Shown here one piece after another: positions 31,512 through 39,861 of a stretch of 39,861 nt of DNA (its first letter is position 1; each line of letters begins with the position of its first letter). Source of the stretch: Euprymna scolopes (Eukaryota; Mollusca; Cephalopoda; Sepiida; Sepiolidae). The DNA is taken from the NCBI GenBank assembly GCA_024364805.1, contig CM044497.1:16358838-16398698 (forward strand), read 5' to 3'. The position numbers were made by a program, and so were the translations under genes. The notes under the pieces are model-generated. The model did no database searches. It was given only the letters and a program-made list of their open reading frames with translations, and was not told the origin of the DNA.

Positions 31512-31781
31512 GTGGGGGGTGTTCTGTGTCGGCATGTATAGCGTAATGGTTAGAAGCTTGAGTGTTATTTAGGCGGCCGGGTTTCGATCCTGGCTTGAGG
31601 TAGTTGTCTGTCTAACTGCACTGATGAGCTGTGAAACAGCGAAACAATACTGTATGTTGATGAGTATAGATGATGAGTTAGACCGACAACTACCTCAAGC
31701 CAGGATCGAAACCCGACCGCCTAAATGGCAGTAAAGCTTCTAACCATTACGCAATACATGTCGACACAGAACCCCCCCATA
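31512..31781. mobile_element. Fold-back tRNA-SINE palindrome
   Basis: The left arm (about 31512-31615) and right arm (about 31677-31781) are inverted copies differing at roughly ten positions. Each arm is a tRNA-like SINE head: A-box-like TAGCGTAATGG (about 31539-31549), then B-box GGTTTCGATCC (about 31580-31590), close to the pol III consensus. A cloverleaf with a proper acceptor stem is not evident, so this is not a functional tRNA gene. The 61-bp loop between the arms contains a hammerhead ribozyme core (see 31616-31676). (TA)n tracts border both sides. Transcribed through, it would form a roughly 105-bp hairpin. Confidence 0.85.
31616..31676 (+). ncRNA. Type I hammerhead ribozyme core in SINE palindrome loop
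   Basis: All conserved core elements are present in order. CTGATGA lies at 31621-31627. Stem II is GCTGT (31628-31632) with ACAGC (31636-31640), five pairs around the loop GAA. GAAA is at 31641-31644. A minimal stem III is ACA (31644-31646) with TGT (31651-31653) around the loop ATAC, which leaves U-A at 31653-31654 and predicts self-cleavage after 31654. Stem I begins A31620-T31655, C31619-G31656, G31618-T31657, then has an internal loop, and is closed by GTCTAAC (31609-31615) with GTTAGAC (31677-31683). Very short stem III hammerheads are known from Penelope-like elements and retrozymes, and a hammerhead-bearing SINE-like family is known in schistosomes. Activity is not shown here. Confidence 0.7.
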
Positions 31782-31851
31782 TATATACATATATATATAT
31801 ACATATATATATGTATATATATATGTATATATACGTGTGTGTATGTGCTTG

Positions 31852-31921
<70 letters not shown>
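31782..31921. repeat. (TA)n and (GA)n microsatellites
   Basis: Imperfect TATATG/TATACA repeats (about 31778-31835), a short GTGTGTATGTGCTTGTCTG bridge, pure (TA)n (about 31856-31885) and pure (GA)n (about 31886-31921). Confidence 0.95.
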
Positions 31922-31924
<3 letters not shown>

Positions 31925-31959
31925 AGAGAGATAAACGTCTATTTTGAGTTATTTTTACA

Positions 31960-32875
31960 TTAACATTTTTTTTAACCGTAACATCTGTTGCATATCGTGC
32001 GATTATTCTGAATTTCTTCGTTTCTGTTCGCCCGAAAATTTATCTTCTAAAAACATTTCCAAGTTTATTTATTAGAATATTAAGCCCTCATAAGAGGTAT
32101 TCCTTGCCCATTTTAGTGAGTATCTGGTCTATGTTCTTTCTCCTCCCGGTCTTTTCATGTCTTGATACTTCGCGATGTTATATATGATCTTCCATTTGAT
32201 TTCAATTTGTCCTCGTTGTTATGTGTCAGGCTTGTATTTCTTGCTCCTCTAATTGTTTGTGTCATCGTGGTTTGCTTCATGTTCTATATGAATTGAATTT
32301 CTGTGAAATATTTCGTACATGTGTTTCGTTTTTCATCTTCAATCTGCGAACTGTTGTGACAGCCTTGTATACTATTTGGCAGATTATTCCTGCATCTGAC
32401 TGTTATCACACTCATGCTCTTCCTTAATACCTTTATCTGCTTGTATATTTATGTCTAAGAAAAATTTGTTATTTTCATTTTTTCCATAATGTCAAGTTTG
32501 TGTCGGTACCCTTTCCTTGCATCTTCAAACTGAACACGTTGGTATAGTTCCCACTGGACTGTCTTTCCCACAAAGTCATGTCGGTTTTTGTATTATTTGA
32601 AGATTGTTTATTGTGTTCATTTATTATATGATTTACCGCTACATATCTTTGTTTACAGTCTACATTTACATTGTTCTAAGGTTTCCTCAAGCTTGTACTG
32701 TATATAGTTTTTTTTCCTGATTGCAATGTTTTGTGCAGCTGTAAGTAGCGATTCCATTTCCTCGTTTGATATTTTTGTAATCATCTTTTCTTTTATCTTA
32801 TGAATCTTTACGAGAGCTGATTTTTTCATTTCACTTTTTCTTTTCTTTTCTTTTCTTTTTGCTACCAGGTTCAAT
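31960..32875 (-). pseudogene. RLE-type LINE 3' fragment (copy R1)
   Basis: The minus strand from 32875 reads SLLTAAQNIAIRKKNYIQYKL and then KCRL (about 32650-32665), a remnant of the CCHC zinc-knuckle entry that precedes the endonuclease of R2/R4/NeSL-type LINEs. It continues with NRHDFVGKTVQWELYQ (about 32535-32585), the family's Y-x-x-RHD-x-V-x-x-x-x-HWELC block, and DINIQADK (about 32425-32450). The Pro-Asp...Asp nuclease centre is not recognisable. Frame changes and stops are numerous. The piece from 32420 to 31960 is assigned only by continuity and may be unrelated. Confidence 0.6.
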
Positions 32876-32932
32876 GTTTCCTCTATCGTTGGGGTTTCCT
32901 GTGTTCCTTGTTACAATTGTCAACCTTCAAAA

Positions 32933-32939
<7 letters not shown>

Positions 32940-32977
<38 letters not shown>

Positions 32978-32990
32978 AATAGTACTACTT

Positions 32991-33023
<33 letters not shown>

Positions 33024-33034
33024 ATAATAATAAT
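32940..33034. repeat. (ATT)n/(ACT)n array, 3' tail of LINE copy R2
   Basis: TTA repeats (about 32938-32985) change to CTA repeats (about 32990-33020) and back to AAT. The array lies exactly downstream, on the minus strand, of the LINE at 33035-34957, so it is its trinucleotide tail. Confidence 0.9.
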
Positions 33035-34955
33035 AATTCTGATTTCGTTTATGAACGTCTCTCTGGAAAGGGATGGGATTAATTTCCAGAAGATTTCCCT
33101 TAATCCAGGATTCAAACCAGGAGCTTCAAAGATCAAGGGTTTTCCTAAGGATGTTGGTGGTACCTATAATTGCAGAGGTTTGAAGGCCGCCTAAAACATC
33201 GGGGATTCGAAGTTTTTTTTTCAATTGTCCTTCCAGACGACTTGATACTACTCCTAGTGTACCAACTACGACAGGGTTTATTTAATCCAGTGCATACGCC
33301 TTATCTCCAAGGCCAATGGAGCATAATTGCTCCACTTTTAATACTCCTTCTCTCTCACACTCCTGTCCCAGGGTACTGAGAAGTCTACAATCTGCCAGGT
33401 TTTTTTTTTTACCTTGTCAATGATGACCAAATCCGGACGATTAGGTTCCAATTGCTTGGTCGTTATGACACTTTTGTCCCACCATACCTCTATCTTGCCA
33501 TCCTCACTTGTTCTCACTTCATCAGGCACCTCCTCAAACCATTTTCCAGCACACTTCACCCCAACCCTCTTACACACCTCCCAATATATCCGGAGTACCA
33601 TGCGATCGCGCCTTTTGCGGTACTATCTCTGGGCCAGTCCACTACACCCTGCTGCACGGTGTGCAATTGATTCTGAGGTCTTACCACAAATCCGGCATTC
33701 TTCAACAACTTCCTCTCCTAGAACCACTTTTTGGAACAATCGTGTTCCTAATGCCTGCTCTTGTACTGCACAAACAAAAGCTTCAGTACTCTTAGCCAGA
33801 TACCCAGCCCTAAGCCATTGCCATGATCTTTCATCAGCCACTTCTGCTATATCCTGGAAGAACCTTCCATGCATTTTCTTCCTAGCCAGTTCCTCTGCCC
33901 TTTCTCTATCCATACGTTTCACATAATCAGACTTGATCTCACATACCTCCACTTCATTGGCCACAACCTTAAGCATCCACTCTTCACTTCTAACAACATG
34001 CTCCTTCAACGACATCTCCACGGTTCTAACACAATCTTTTATACTTTTCAATCCTCTCCCACCGTCTTTTCTCTTTTGATACAGCTTTGCTACTTCGAAT
34101 GTGGAATATACCAAACATTGCTAAAACTTTTCTTGTTTTGATATCCATGGAATGCAAATCCTTGTCAGACCATTTTAAAATTCCTACACTGTATCTCAAA
34201 ACACTGACTGCCCATGCATTTACTGCTTTCATTAGGTTTCTTCTATACAGTTTCGACTTTACAATTAGTTTCACTCTTCTAAGATACTCCTTCCTGACTT
34301 TTTCTTTCCTTTCTCTGTTCATGATGCCTACACCCTCCAGCATTTCCAAATAATTATATCCTGTATCTTCTATTTCTTTCATCATTTCTCCATTTGGCAG
34401 CACTATTCCATTCGAATGAACCTTTACTCCTCTTTTCATCACCAGCACCGCACATTTACTAATCCTAAACTCCATCCCAATGTCTTCTGAGTATGTCCCC
34501 ACAAGTTCTACCAGTCTCGCCATTTCCTTTTCATTTCTACCGAATATTTTCAAATCATCCATAAACAGTAGATGACTGAGGCGTCTCCACCAGATCCAAA
34601 GTTATACCCCAGTTTCTCTCTCTTCAAGAGGATACTCAGTGGCATCATTATCATTACAAAAAGAAGTGGCGATAACGAATCTCCTTGGAATATTCCACGT
34701 TTAATGCCAACCTGCCCCATCACCTCTCTGTTTGCTGTCAGCACCGTTTTCCATTGAGCCATACTTGTCCCCCAAATCCCTATCATATTCTCAGCAACCT
34801 TCATCATCCATAGTGTTTCACGTATCTATGGATGAAGAACCATGTCATATGTCTTTCTGTAATCGATCCATGCTACGCTAAGATTCCTCTTCTTCTTCTT
34901 CTTCTTCTTCTTCTTCTTCTTCGCATCCTGCATTATTGCTTTATCAATTAGTAGT

Positions 34956-34957
<2 letters not shown>
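33035..34957 (-). pseudogene. RLE-type (R2/R4/NeSL group) LINE, 5'-truncated (copy R2)
   Basis: From 34957 downwards the minus strand encodes the RT motif A block AWIDYRKTYDMV (about 34835-34872), KRGIFQGDSLSPLLF (about 34660-34705), a split LLFMDDLKIFGRN active site near 34563, and the DIGMEF..KCAVLVMKRG block (about 34430-34485). It continues with WAVSVLRYSVGILKW (about 34180-34225), the zinc knuckle CRICGKTSESIAHRAAGC (about 33640-33695), RIYWEVCKR and the restriction-like nuclease RPDLVIIDK...WQIVDFSVPWD (33370-33440). The end is IGTTNILRKTLDL (about 33125-33165). Frame changes occur near 34563 and between 34114 and 34026, with in-frame stops near 34830 and 33624. The (AAG)n run at 34884-34922 sits in frame within the RT and would encode a poly-Lys stretch. 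The tail is the array at 32940-33034. Confidence 0.85.
34884..34922. repeat. (CTT)n microsatellite inside LINE RT frame
   Basis: About 13 CTT units (AAG on the minus strand) lie between MQDA and RNLSVAWIDY of the RT. The reading frame on both sides is the same, so the expansion grew from a Lys/Arg-rich site in whole codons. Confidence 0.85.
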
Positions 34958-34959
<2 letters not shown>

Positions 34960-35022
<63 letters not shown>

Positions 35023-35023
35023 T
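34960..35023. repeat. (AAT)n array, 3' tail of LINE copy R4
   Basis: This AAT run directly follows, on the minus strand, the LINE end piece at 35040-35530. It also abuts the truncated 5' end of copy R2. It therefore marks a junction between two LINE insertions. Confidence 0.85.
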
Positions 35024-35039
35024 TAAATGTTATCGTGCA

Positions 35040-35530
35040 GGTCACCATTAAATATTACTAACTGATAATAATCGGTCGACGTTCTCTGGAGTCTGTGTGA
35101 CAGCCAGTCTTCCCAGATTTCCAGTACTTTCACACTTGTTCAATAACTACTGCTAATAGATTTTTGTTGTCACAATAGCCGTTTACCATTGACTTCTTGC
35201 TGGCAACGACAATTAGTTTACTCTAATATTTTGGCAGCAATAAGCTTCCCTAAGACCGTAGTATTCTCTGTAATCTTTCAGTTGAAGTCTGCTTAGTGTT
35301 CTCCATCTTCAATCATTCCATTCTCTTTAACCCGTCACAATTAGTCCGGGTGATACCAACCTCTGAAGATAACTTTTTAGAAAATGAGTTTTTTACCATT
35401 TAGATTAAGTTGTTTTGGTTTCATGTGGTTATTCTTCTTTTGTTTTACTTCCGCTCCAGTGTTCATGTAACTGGTTAGTGTTGTGTATCTGTCGTATTCG
35501 AGAATGTACCCTTACATGGTAGCTGTTTTT
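35040..35530 (-). mobile_element. RLE-type LINE 3' end piece (copy R4)
   Basis: This is a diverged direct repeat of 35630-36080. Shared blocks include TCTTCCCAGAT-TCCAGTACT (about 35110 and 35655), ACCATTGACTTCTTGCTGGCA against ACCGTTGATTTCTCGTTGGCA (35188 and 35747) and GCAATAAGC-TCCC (35237 and 35798). On the minus strand the end encodes WEDWLSHRLQR-like sequence before the (ATT)n tail. The homologous copy continues into LINE coding sequence, so this is the 3' end of the same family. No catalytic part is present. Confidence 0.65.
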
Positions 35531-35574
35531 ATCATTGCTGTAAGTTGTAAAATCCCAGTCTCCTTTTTTATTTT

Positions 35575-36690
35575 TTTATTGACTCACAAGGAGCTTTCAC
35601 ACAGATCATCCACGATCACTTCTTGAAAACATCCGGTGGTTTTTCCTGGGAATTGAGTGACAACAAGTCTTCCCAGATGTCCAGTACTCCCCACCTCTTT
35701 CGATAACATTTGCAAATAAATTTGTATTATGGCACCATCTGCTTACCGTTGATTTCTCGTTGGCAGCAGCTATTTGTCTTCACTGAAATTTGCGTGGCAA
35801 TAAGCCTCCCCAAGGTCTTAGATCTCTTCGCACTTATCAAGCGAAGATCTGGTCATTGCTCTCTCCTCGGTCTTTCCTACCTCCTTGACTCTACTTGGCT
35901 GTTCGGCCTCACTCTTTTTTTTTTGGGGGGGGGGCAGTGATGTGGTAAGGGGAGGATGGGAGTGGGGTTAAAGAACTTATAGATATGCGGCTTCAATGTT
36001 CTTGGTTCCATGTAGCTGTTTATCTGGCCCGCGCCTGTTGCTCATGTGTGTGTGTCTCCACATTCAAGGGTGTTTCTTAATATTTCAGCTGTTGTCATTA
36101 TTGTTGTTCGTTGCATTTGTTCAGACATTACATTTGATTCCAATTTCTCCCATTCTTTTTTCAAAGTTTTTCGCGGTTTTTCCTAGTGCTCCTACTATTA
36201 TCGGTATTATTTTGATTTTTTTCTTTATCTTCCATATCCCTTTTGCTCTCTCGCTAGCTCGGTGTATTTGTTCCGTTTGTGCTTTTATTTGATATTCACC
36301 TTGTGGTCAGCTGGAGTAGCAAAGTCTACGATTTGGCATGACTTTTCTTTCTTGTTAATTACGACATCCGATCTGCCTGCTTGGATGGGTTTATCAGTTT
36401 GTATGGCCACGTCCCATAGGATTTTCTAATTCTCGCTTTCAAGTACTGTTGCAAACTTATGTTTGTACCACGTCTCTGTGCGTTCCAGATGTATTTGTTT
36501 GCACAATTCCCAGTGTATTGCCCTTCCCACTTTGTCGTGCTTGTTTTTGTATTCATTTGGGGCCAGTTTGCTGCATTCACATGGTTTATCGTTTCGTCTC
36601 TTTGTCCACAGAGTCTGCAGTTGCTGTTTTCTTGTGTTTTATCGATCTTTGCTTTAATGTTGTTGGTTCTTATCAAGTTATTTTCTGCTG
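35575..36690 (-). pseudogene. RLE-type LINE C-terminal and 3' part (copy R3)
   Basis: The minus strand from about 36676 reads IRTNNIKAKIDKTQENSNCRLCGQRDETINHV (about 36580-36675 in full), the family's zinc-knuckle region. KWEGQYTGNCANKYIWNAQRRG follows in the same frame, then SYGTWPYKLINPSKQADR (about 36365-36420). That is the block before the nuclease, where related elements read WD..IQTDKPI.A.R.D. Next comes a KKS...IVD-like stretch in another frame, then PIIVGALGKTAKNFEKR (about 36150-36215). The 3' part (36080-35575) matches copy R4. No RT is present, so it is 5'-truncated. Several frame changes are visible. Confidence 0.75.
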
Positions 36691-36702
36691 TGATTATTAG
36701 GA

Positions 36703-36726
36703 ATAATTATAATAATAATAATAATA

Positions 36727-36763
<37 letters not shown>

Positions 36764-37022
36764 GTAGTAGTAGTAGTAGTAGTAACAATAATAATATTAT
36801 TATTCCATTATTATTATTTCTATTATTATTATTTTATCATTATTAATATTTTATTGTTATTATTATTTTATTATTATCATTAATTTAATTTTTATTATTA
36901 TTTTATTATTATTATTGTTTATAATTATTACTATCATTATTATTATTATTATTATTTTATTATTGTTATTATGTTGTTATTATTTTTATTATTATTTTTG
37001 TTGTTTTAATATTAGTAGTAGC
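36703..37022. repeat. (AAT)n/(TTA)n/(AGT)n compound array
   Basis: AAT (about 36703-36725), ATT (about 36727-36762) and AGT (36763-36784) arrays are followed by about 240 bp of degenerate ATT/TTA sequence, to about 37022. No gene is present. The Ile/Leu or Tyr/Asn runs of its frames are repeat translations. Confidence 0.95.
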
Positions 37023-37029
37023 ACGGTAG

Positions 37030-37672
37030 CAATAATAGAATGTTATTATTCTTTAAATAAATACACTGAATCTAGTATATCTGTTACGTATTGCTCGATT
37101 ATTTAGTTTTTTGTTGTTATCATATTTTGGTAGTAAAAACAAAACATTCAGACGAACCTGTAAAAAGTCTATAAAAAATGAAAATAAAAAGACTTATATT
37201 TACGCCAATTCAATAGACTAAATTTACTATAAGAAGAAAACATAATATTTCTTTCAATTCAGAAAACCTACGAACTACAGTAAAAAAATCGAATGCGGAA
37301 AGATAAGATATTTTTCTTTTCAATTAAACCTTTGATTTCCTCAGTTAGACGGCGACATTCTTTTAAGCATGTTTTTTATGTCTCATTCCGTCGGCAATAT
37401 CTATATAACAAATTCTTTGTGGTTTAATAATATAATTGCAAATTAGTTTGGAGATGAAGACTATATTGAATGCATATTAATCATTGATGGTTATACAAAA
37501 ATTATCCATCAGTTAAATGAAAGACCTAAGAATAGTTTTGATTCTTAGGTATCAGAAAATCGTTGAAAATTTTATTGGCGGAATTTAAGTTTTATTTGAA
37601 TTAAAATGTATTCAAGGTTGTTAAAGAAATAGCCATTAAATCACTCGAATAATTTAGAATTTTATTCACTGG
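37030..37672. other. AT-rich spacer, nothing recognised
   Basis: No gene was recognised. One perfect 10-bp hairpin, ACCTAAGAAT (37524-37533) with ATTCTTAGGT (37541-37550), is present without a T-run or other context. Confidence 0.5.
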
Positions 37673-37806
<134 letters not shown>

Positions 37807-37809
37807 ATG

Positions 37810-38690
37810 TTTTGTTCAAATATTTTACTTTTTAATTGCATTAATGAAACAAGTTTAAAGGTTAATGTTTTACGAGGAGAGTCACCATTTTACAACATCC
37901 TACATTTGAAAATAAGAAGCATTTACAATGAACCGTTATCAGTTAAAAGAGGTGAATAAATTATGAGAGGATTTAGAATAAATGATGGAATGACCTTGTT
38001 GAGGCTATTCATTATGATAATAACATATAAATTGACACTAGATTTGAAAACGACTATGTTAGAATCTGAAGGGAAGCAGTTCTTTGGAAATATGCTAAAC
38101 AGAAAGGATACCCTTAATTGCTACCAAAACACAGTAGCCATTGTGCATAATGCACAGTACTATATTTGTGAAACATACGATGTCATTTTGCAATACTCAG
38201 TCAAGTAGGTATATATTTCCACATGGGGCGTTTAATGTGATGATTTCAACTTTTATTCACTAGTCCCCGACTGTATCCATCGCACGTACTTAACCTATAC
38301 GACACCGTATACTACACTAACACAATACAGCTAAGACATTATAGAATTATTTATGCATGAATCGATATTTTGGGCTAGCCACAATTAAAAAGTATAAATC
38401 GGAATTTGTGAATGATCCGTCTTTATCAAGTAAATAAGGAGACACAGATGTACCTAAATATAAAGTATAAACGTAGTTGTAGTTATTTCATCAGCTTAGT
38501 TTGTCTTTATATATGTAAAACTAATGCAAAAACATGAACTTAGATACCTTCTAAAGTTCATCGTATGCACACAAACACGTATGTAAAATGTATAGTATGT
38601 AAATGTAAGTCATTATATATGATTACAGTTCGAAGACAATGTCGATTTTAAATAATACAATGACCTACATTTATTTTACATGATCTTAAG
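37810..38690. other. Unassigned, with an 81-codon open frame
   Basis: The frame 37963-38208 (plus) is not low-complexity, and its translation contains LLRLFIMIITYKLTLDLK and NAQYYICETYDVI. I recognise no family. It could be a fragment of an old element or chance. The remainder of the stretch shows nothing. Confidence 0.35.
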
Positions 38691-39545
38691 AGTAAAATTT
38701 CTGTAGGTGTCATGCAAATTTGTAGAGTAAATTCTTTCCTACAGAGAAAACAATGCAATCAAGATCTGCAGTCTCAAAAACTGATGTGAAACGGCTCCCA
38801 AAATACAAGAACAGTATAATGTTGTTAAAAAGTGTTCTCTTTCTACAGTTAAGTACAGATTGAAGGAATTTAATTTGTGATGCTGTGTTTCAAGACGTAC
38901 GCCAATGATTTCTGTAAAAACAGAAAGCGTCGTCAGATGCAATGAAGATCATAACTTTTCATATTTGTCGAAAGTGATTTTTAGAGACGAAAGCATGTTC
39001 AATAGGCTATGCAGCGATGGTAAACAGTTTTTCTGTCGAAGTTAGGACGAAACATTTTATCCTAGATACACAGTTTGAACGCTGCAAGGTGGTGGAACTT
39101 CAGTTTTGGTGTGGGGCGTTATTAATGCCAATGGTCCAGGGCCTACAGTTTGCTTGCAAGGTCGAATTAATTCGACCACCCTAATAATATGTTGACTGAG
39201 CATTTTCAAATCTACTTTGACCGGAATTTGAATGATAATCCCATCTTTATGCAGAATAATGCTCCCATTCACACAGCTTGCAATGTCAAGAGGTTCCTAG
39301 AAGAGCATAATATCCCGTGTTTCGATTGGCTTGCACAATCTCCAGAACTCAACCCTCATCGAAAACATATGGCAGTACATCAAGCAACAACTACGCATCA
39401 ACAAAATTTGAAATTTATAAAATCGTTGGAAACATATTAAATAGAAGTGGGATGCCCTTTCACCGGAGTATTACCGCAGACTAATTCAAGAGAATGCCCT
39501 AAAATTTGCTAGTTGGAAAATTGCAGAAGGGCTATGCTACTAAAT
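38690..39545 (+). pseudogene. Tc1-like transposase relic (copy 2), better preserved
   Basis: This is a second Tc1 superfamily transposase, distinct from copy 1. In order it shows a CSLSTVKYRLKEFNL helix-turn-helix end (about 38830-38875), RRTPMISVKTES (about 38893-38928), VIFRDESMFNRL (about 38975-39008), LVWGVINANGPGPTVCLQGR (39107-39165), FDRNLNDNPIFMQNNAPIHT (39219-39278), FLEEHNIPCFDWLAQSPELNP (39291-39355), and after one frame change IENIWQYIKQQLRINK (about 39359-39406). The end is YYRRLIQENALKFASWKIAEG (about 39465-39530). The first catalytic Asp and the final Glu are kept, but the second Asp reads Asn. At least three frame breaks are visible, so it is inactive. It is younger than copy 1 by this measure. 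Terminal inverted repeats were not identified. Confidence 0.88.
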
Positions 39546-39861
39546 AACAAGTAGTTCATTGTGTTTTTGTTGTATTTTTATTCGAAAGTAACATTCGAAT
39601 AAGAATTTTCCATTCGAATAACAATTTTCCATTCTTTTTTCATTTTTGATTTGAAGTTAACTTTTTTAAATTGACGTGTATACTAGGGTACTTTAAATTA
39701 TATGGACATATAAAATAATAGAGGAATAAAAGGCAAATTAAATGAGGTCTAGGTTGTTTAAACAGGTGCATTCAATTTTCGATTTTTTAAAATATGACCA
39801 GTGCGGACTTTCTTTTTGGCGCCTCTCTCTTTATATATATATATATACATATATATATATA
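39546..39861. other. AT-rich end of window with (TA)n edge
   Basis: There is no gene. The last 31 bases are (TA)n with one CA change. GCGCCTCTCTCTTTATATATAT (about 39820-39841) resembles the CTCTCTTTATATATA edge of other elements here (complement of 29205-29225). Confidence 0.5.
39592..39637. repeat. Short tandem duplication, about 22-bp unit
   Basis: ATTCGAATAAGAATTTTCC is followed directly by ATTCGAATAACAATTTTCC and a third partial ATTC. It lies in the 3' flank of Tc1 copy 2 and may belong to that element's end region. Confidence 0.7.

Noticed and set aside
31512-31600. A functional tRNA gene
   Set aside because: A and B boxes are present, but no acceptor stem or sensible anticodon arm closes, and the unit is repeated inverted. 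It is a SINE head.
33414-33926. A 170-codon plus-strand frame
   Set aside because: It is the antisense shadow of the minus-strand LINE copy R2, whose zinc-knuckle and nuclease motifs are read from the other strand.
37524-37550. A perfect 10-bp hairpin
   Set aside because: It has no T-run, gene or repeat context; in AT-rich DNA of this length such a hairpin can arise by chance.

Overview
This window looks like repeat-rich, AT-rich, intron-dominated DNA from an invertebrate animal. A mollusc, and probably a cephalopod such as an octopus, is the best guess. The reasons are the long (TA)n, (CA)n, (AAT)n and (GATA)n microsatellites, tRNA-derived SINEs, restriction-endonuclease-type LINEs with trinucleotide tails, Tc1 and mariner relics, Helentron-like elements with a CTAG end, and one host exon of a class A peptide GPCR. 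The species call is inference. The sequence alone shows only an animal-type gene and repeat landscape.

Layout. 1-3400: a broken Ty1/copia pol fossil on the minus strand between two copies of a direct repeat. The right copy was later split by a GC-rich, hairpin-rich 371-bp insertion with a 12-bp target-site duplication. 3600-4440: a Tc1 transposase relic. 4620-5975: a tRNA-SINE relic and a dispersed repeat, both with hammerhead-like cores. 6190-8090: two inverted Helentron-like elements. 8090-12100: mostly unassigned, with minus-strand LINE fragments at 10190-11060. 12100-12735: an AT palindromic satellite. 13270-16360: a decayed APE/RT LINE on the plus strand. 16480-17340: microsatellites and another Helentron-like element with three internal tandem modules. 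17340-24360: sparse, with a mariner relic carrying an internal deletion (19905-20525) and a 27-bp minisatellite open on both strands (23241-23480). 24480-25960: CA/TA repeats and a segmental duplication. 25960-29600: mostly featureless, ending in a Helentron-like end. 29942-30271: the only convincing host coding exon, the first coding exon of a rhodopsin-family neuropeptide-type receptor, followed by a GT splice donor. 31420-31920: a fold-back tRNA-SINE whose loop holds a near-ideal type I hammerhead ribozyme core. 31960-36700: a stack of minus-strand R2/R4/NeSL-type LINE 3' parts. 37670-37805: a long TA/TG array. 38690-39545: a second, better preserved Tc1 transposase relic.

The receptor exon is the only element expected to serve the host. 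The rest of the DNA downstream of 30271 is probably its first coding intron, because no matching second exon (TM3 with a DRY-type motif) was recognised. The most interesting non-gene signal is the hammerhead-type motifs in short repeats (about 31616-31676, 5565-5604, 22942-22966, 4643-4664). The best of them lies at the apex of a roughly 105-bp-armed palindrome made of two tRNA-like heads.
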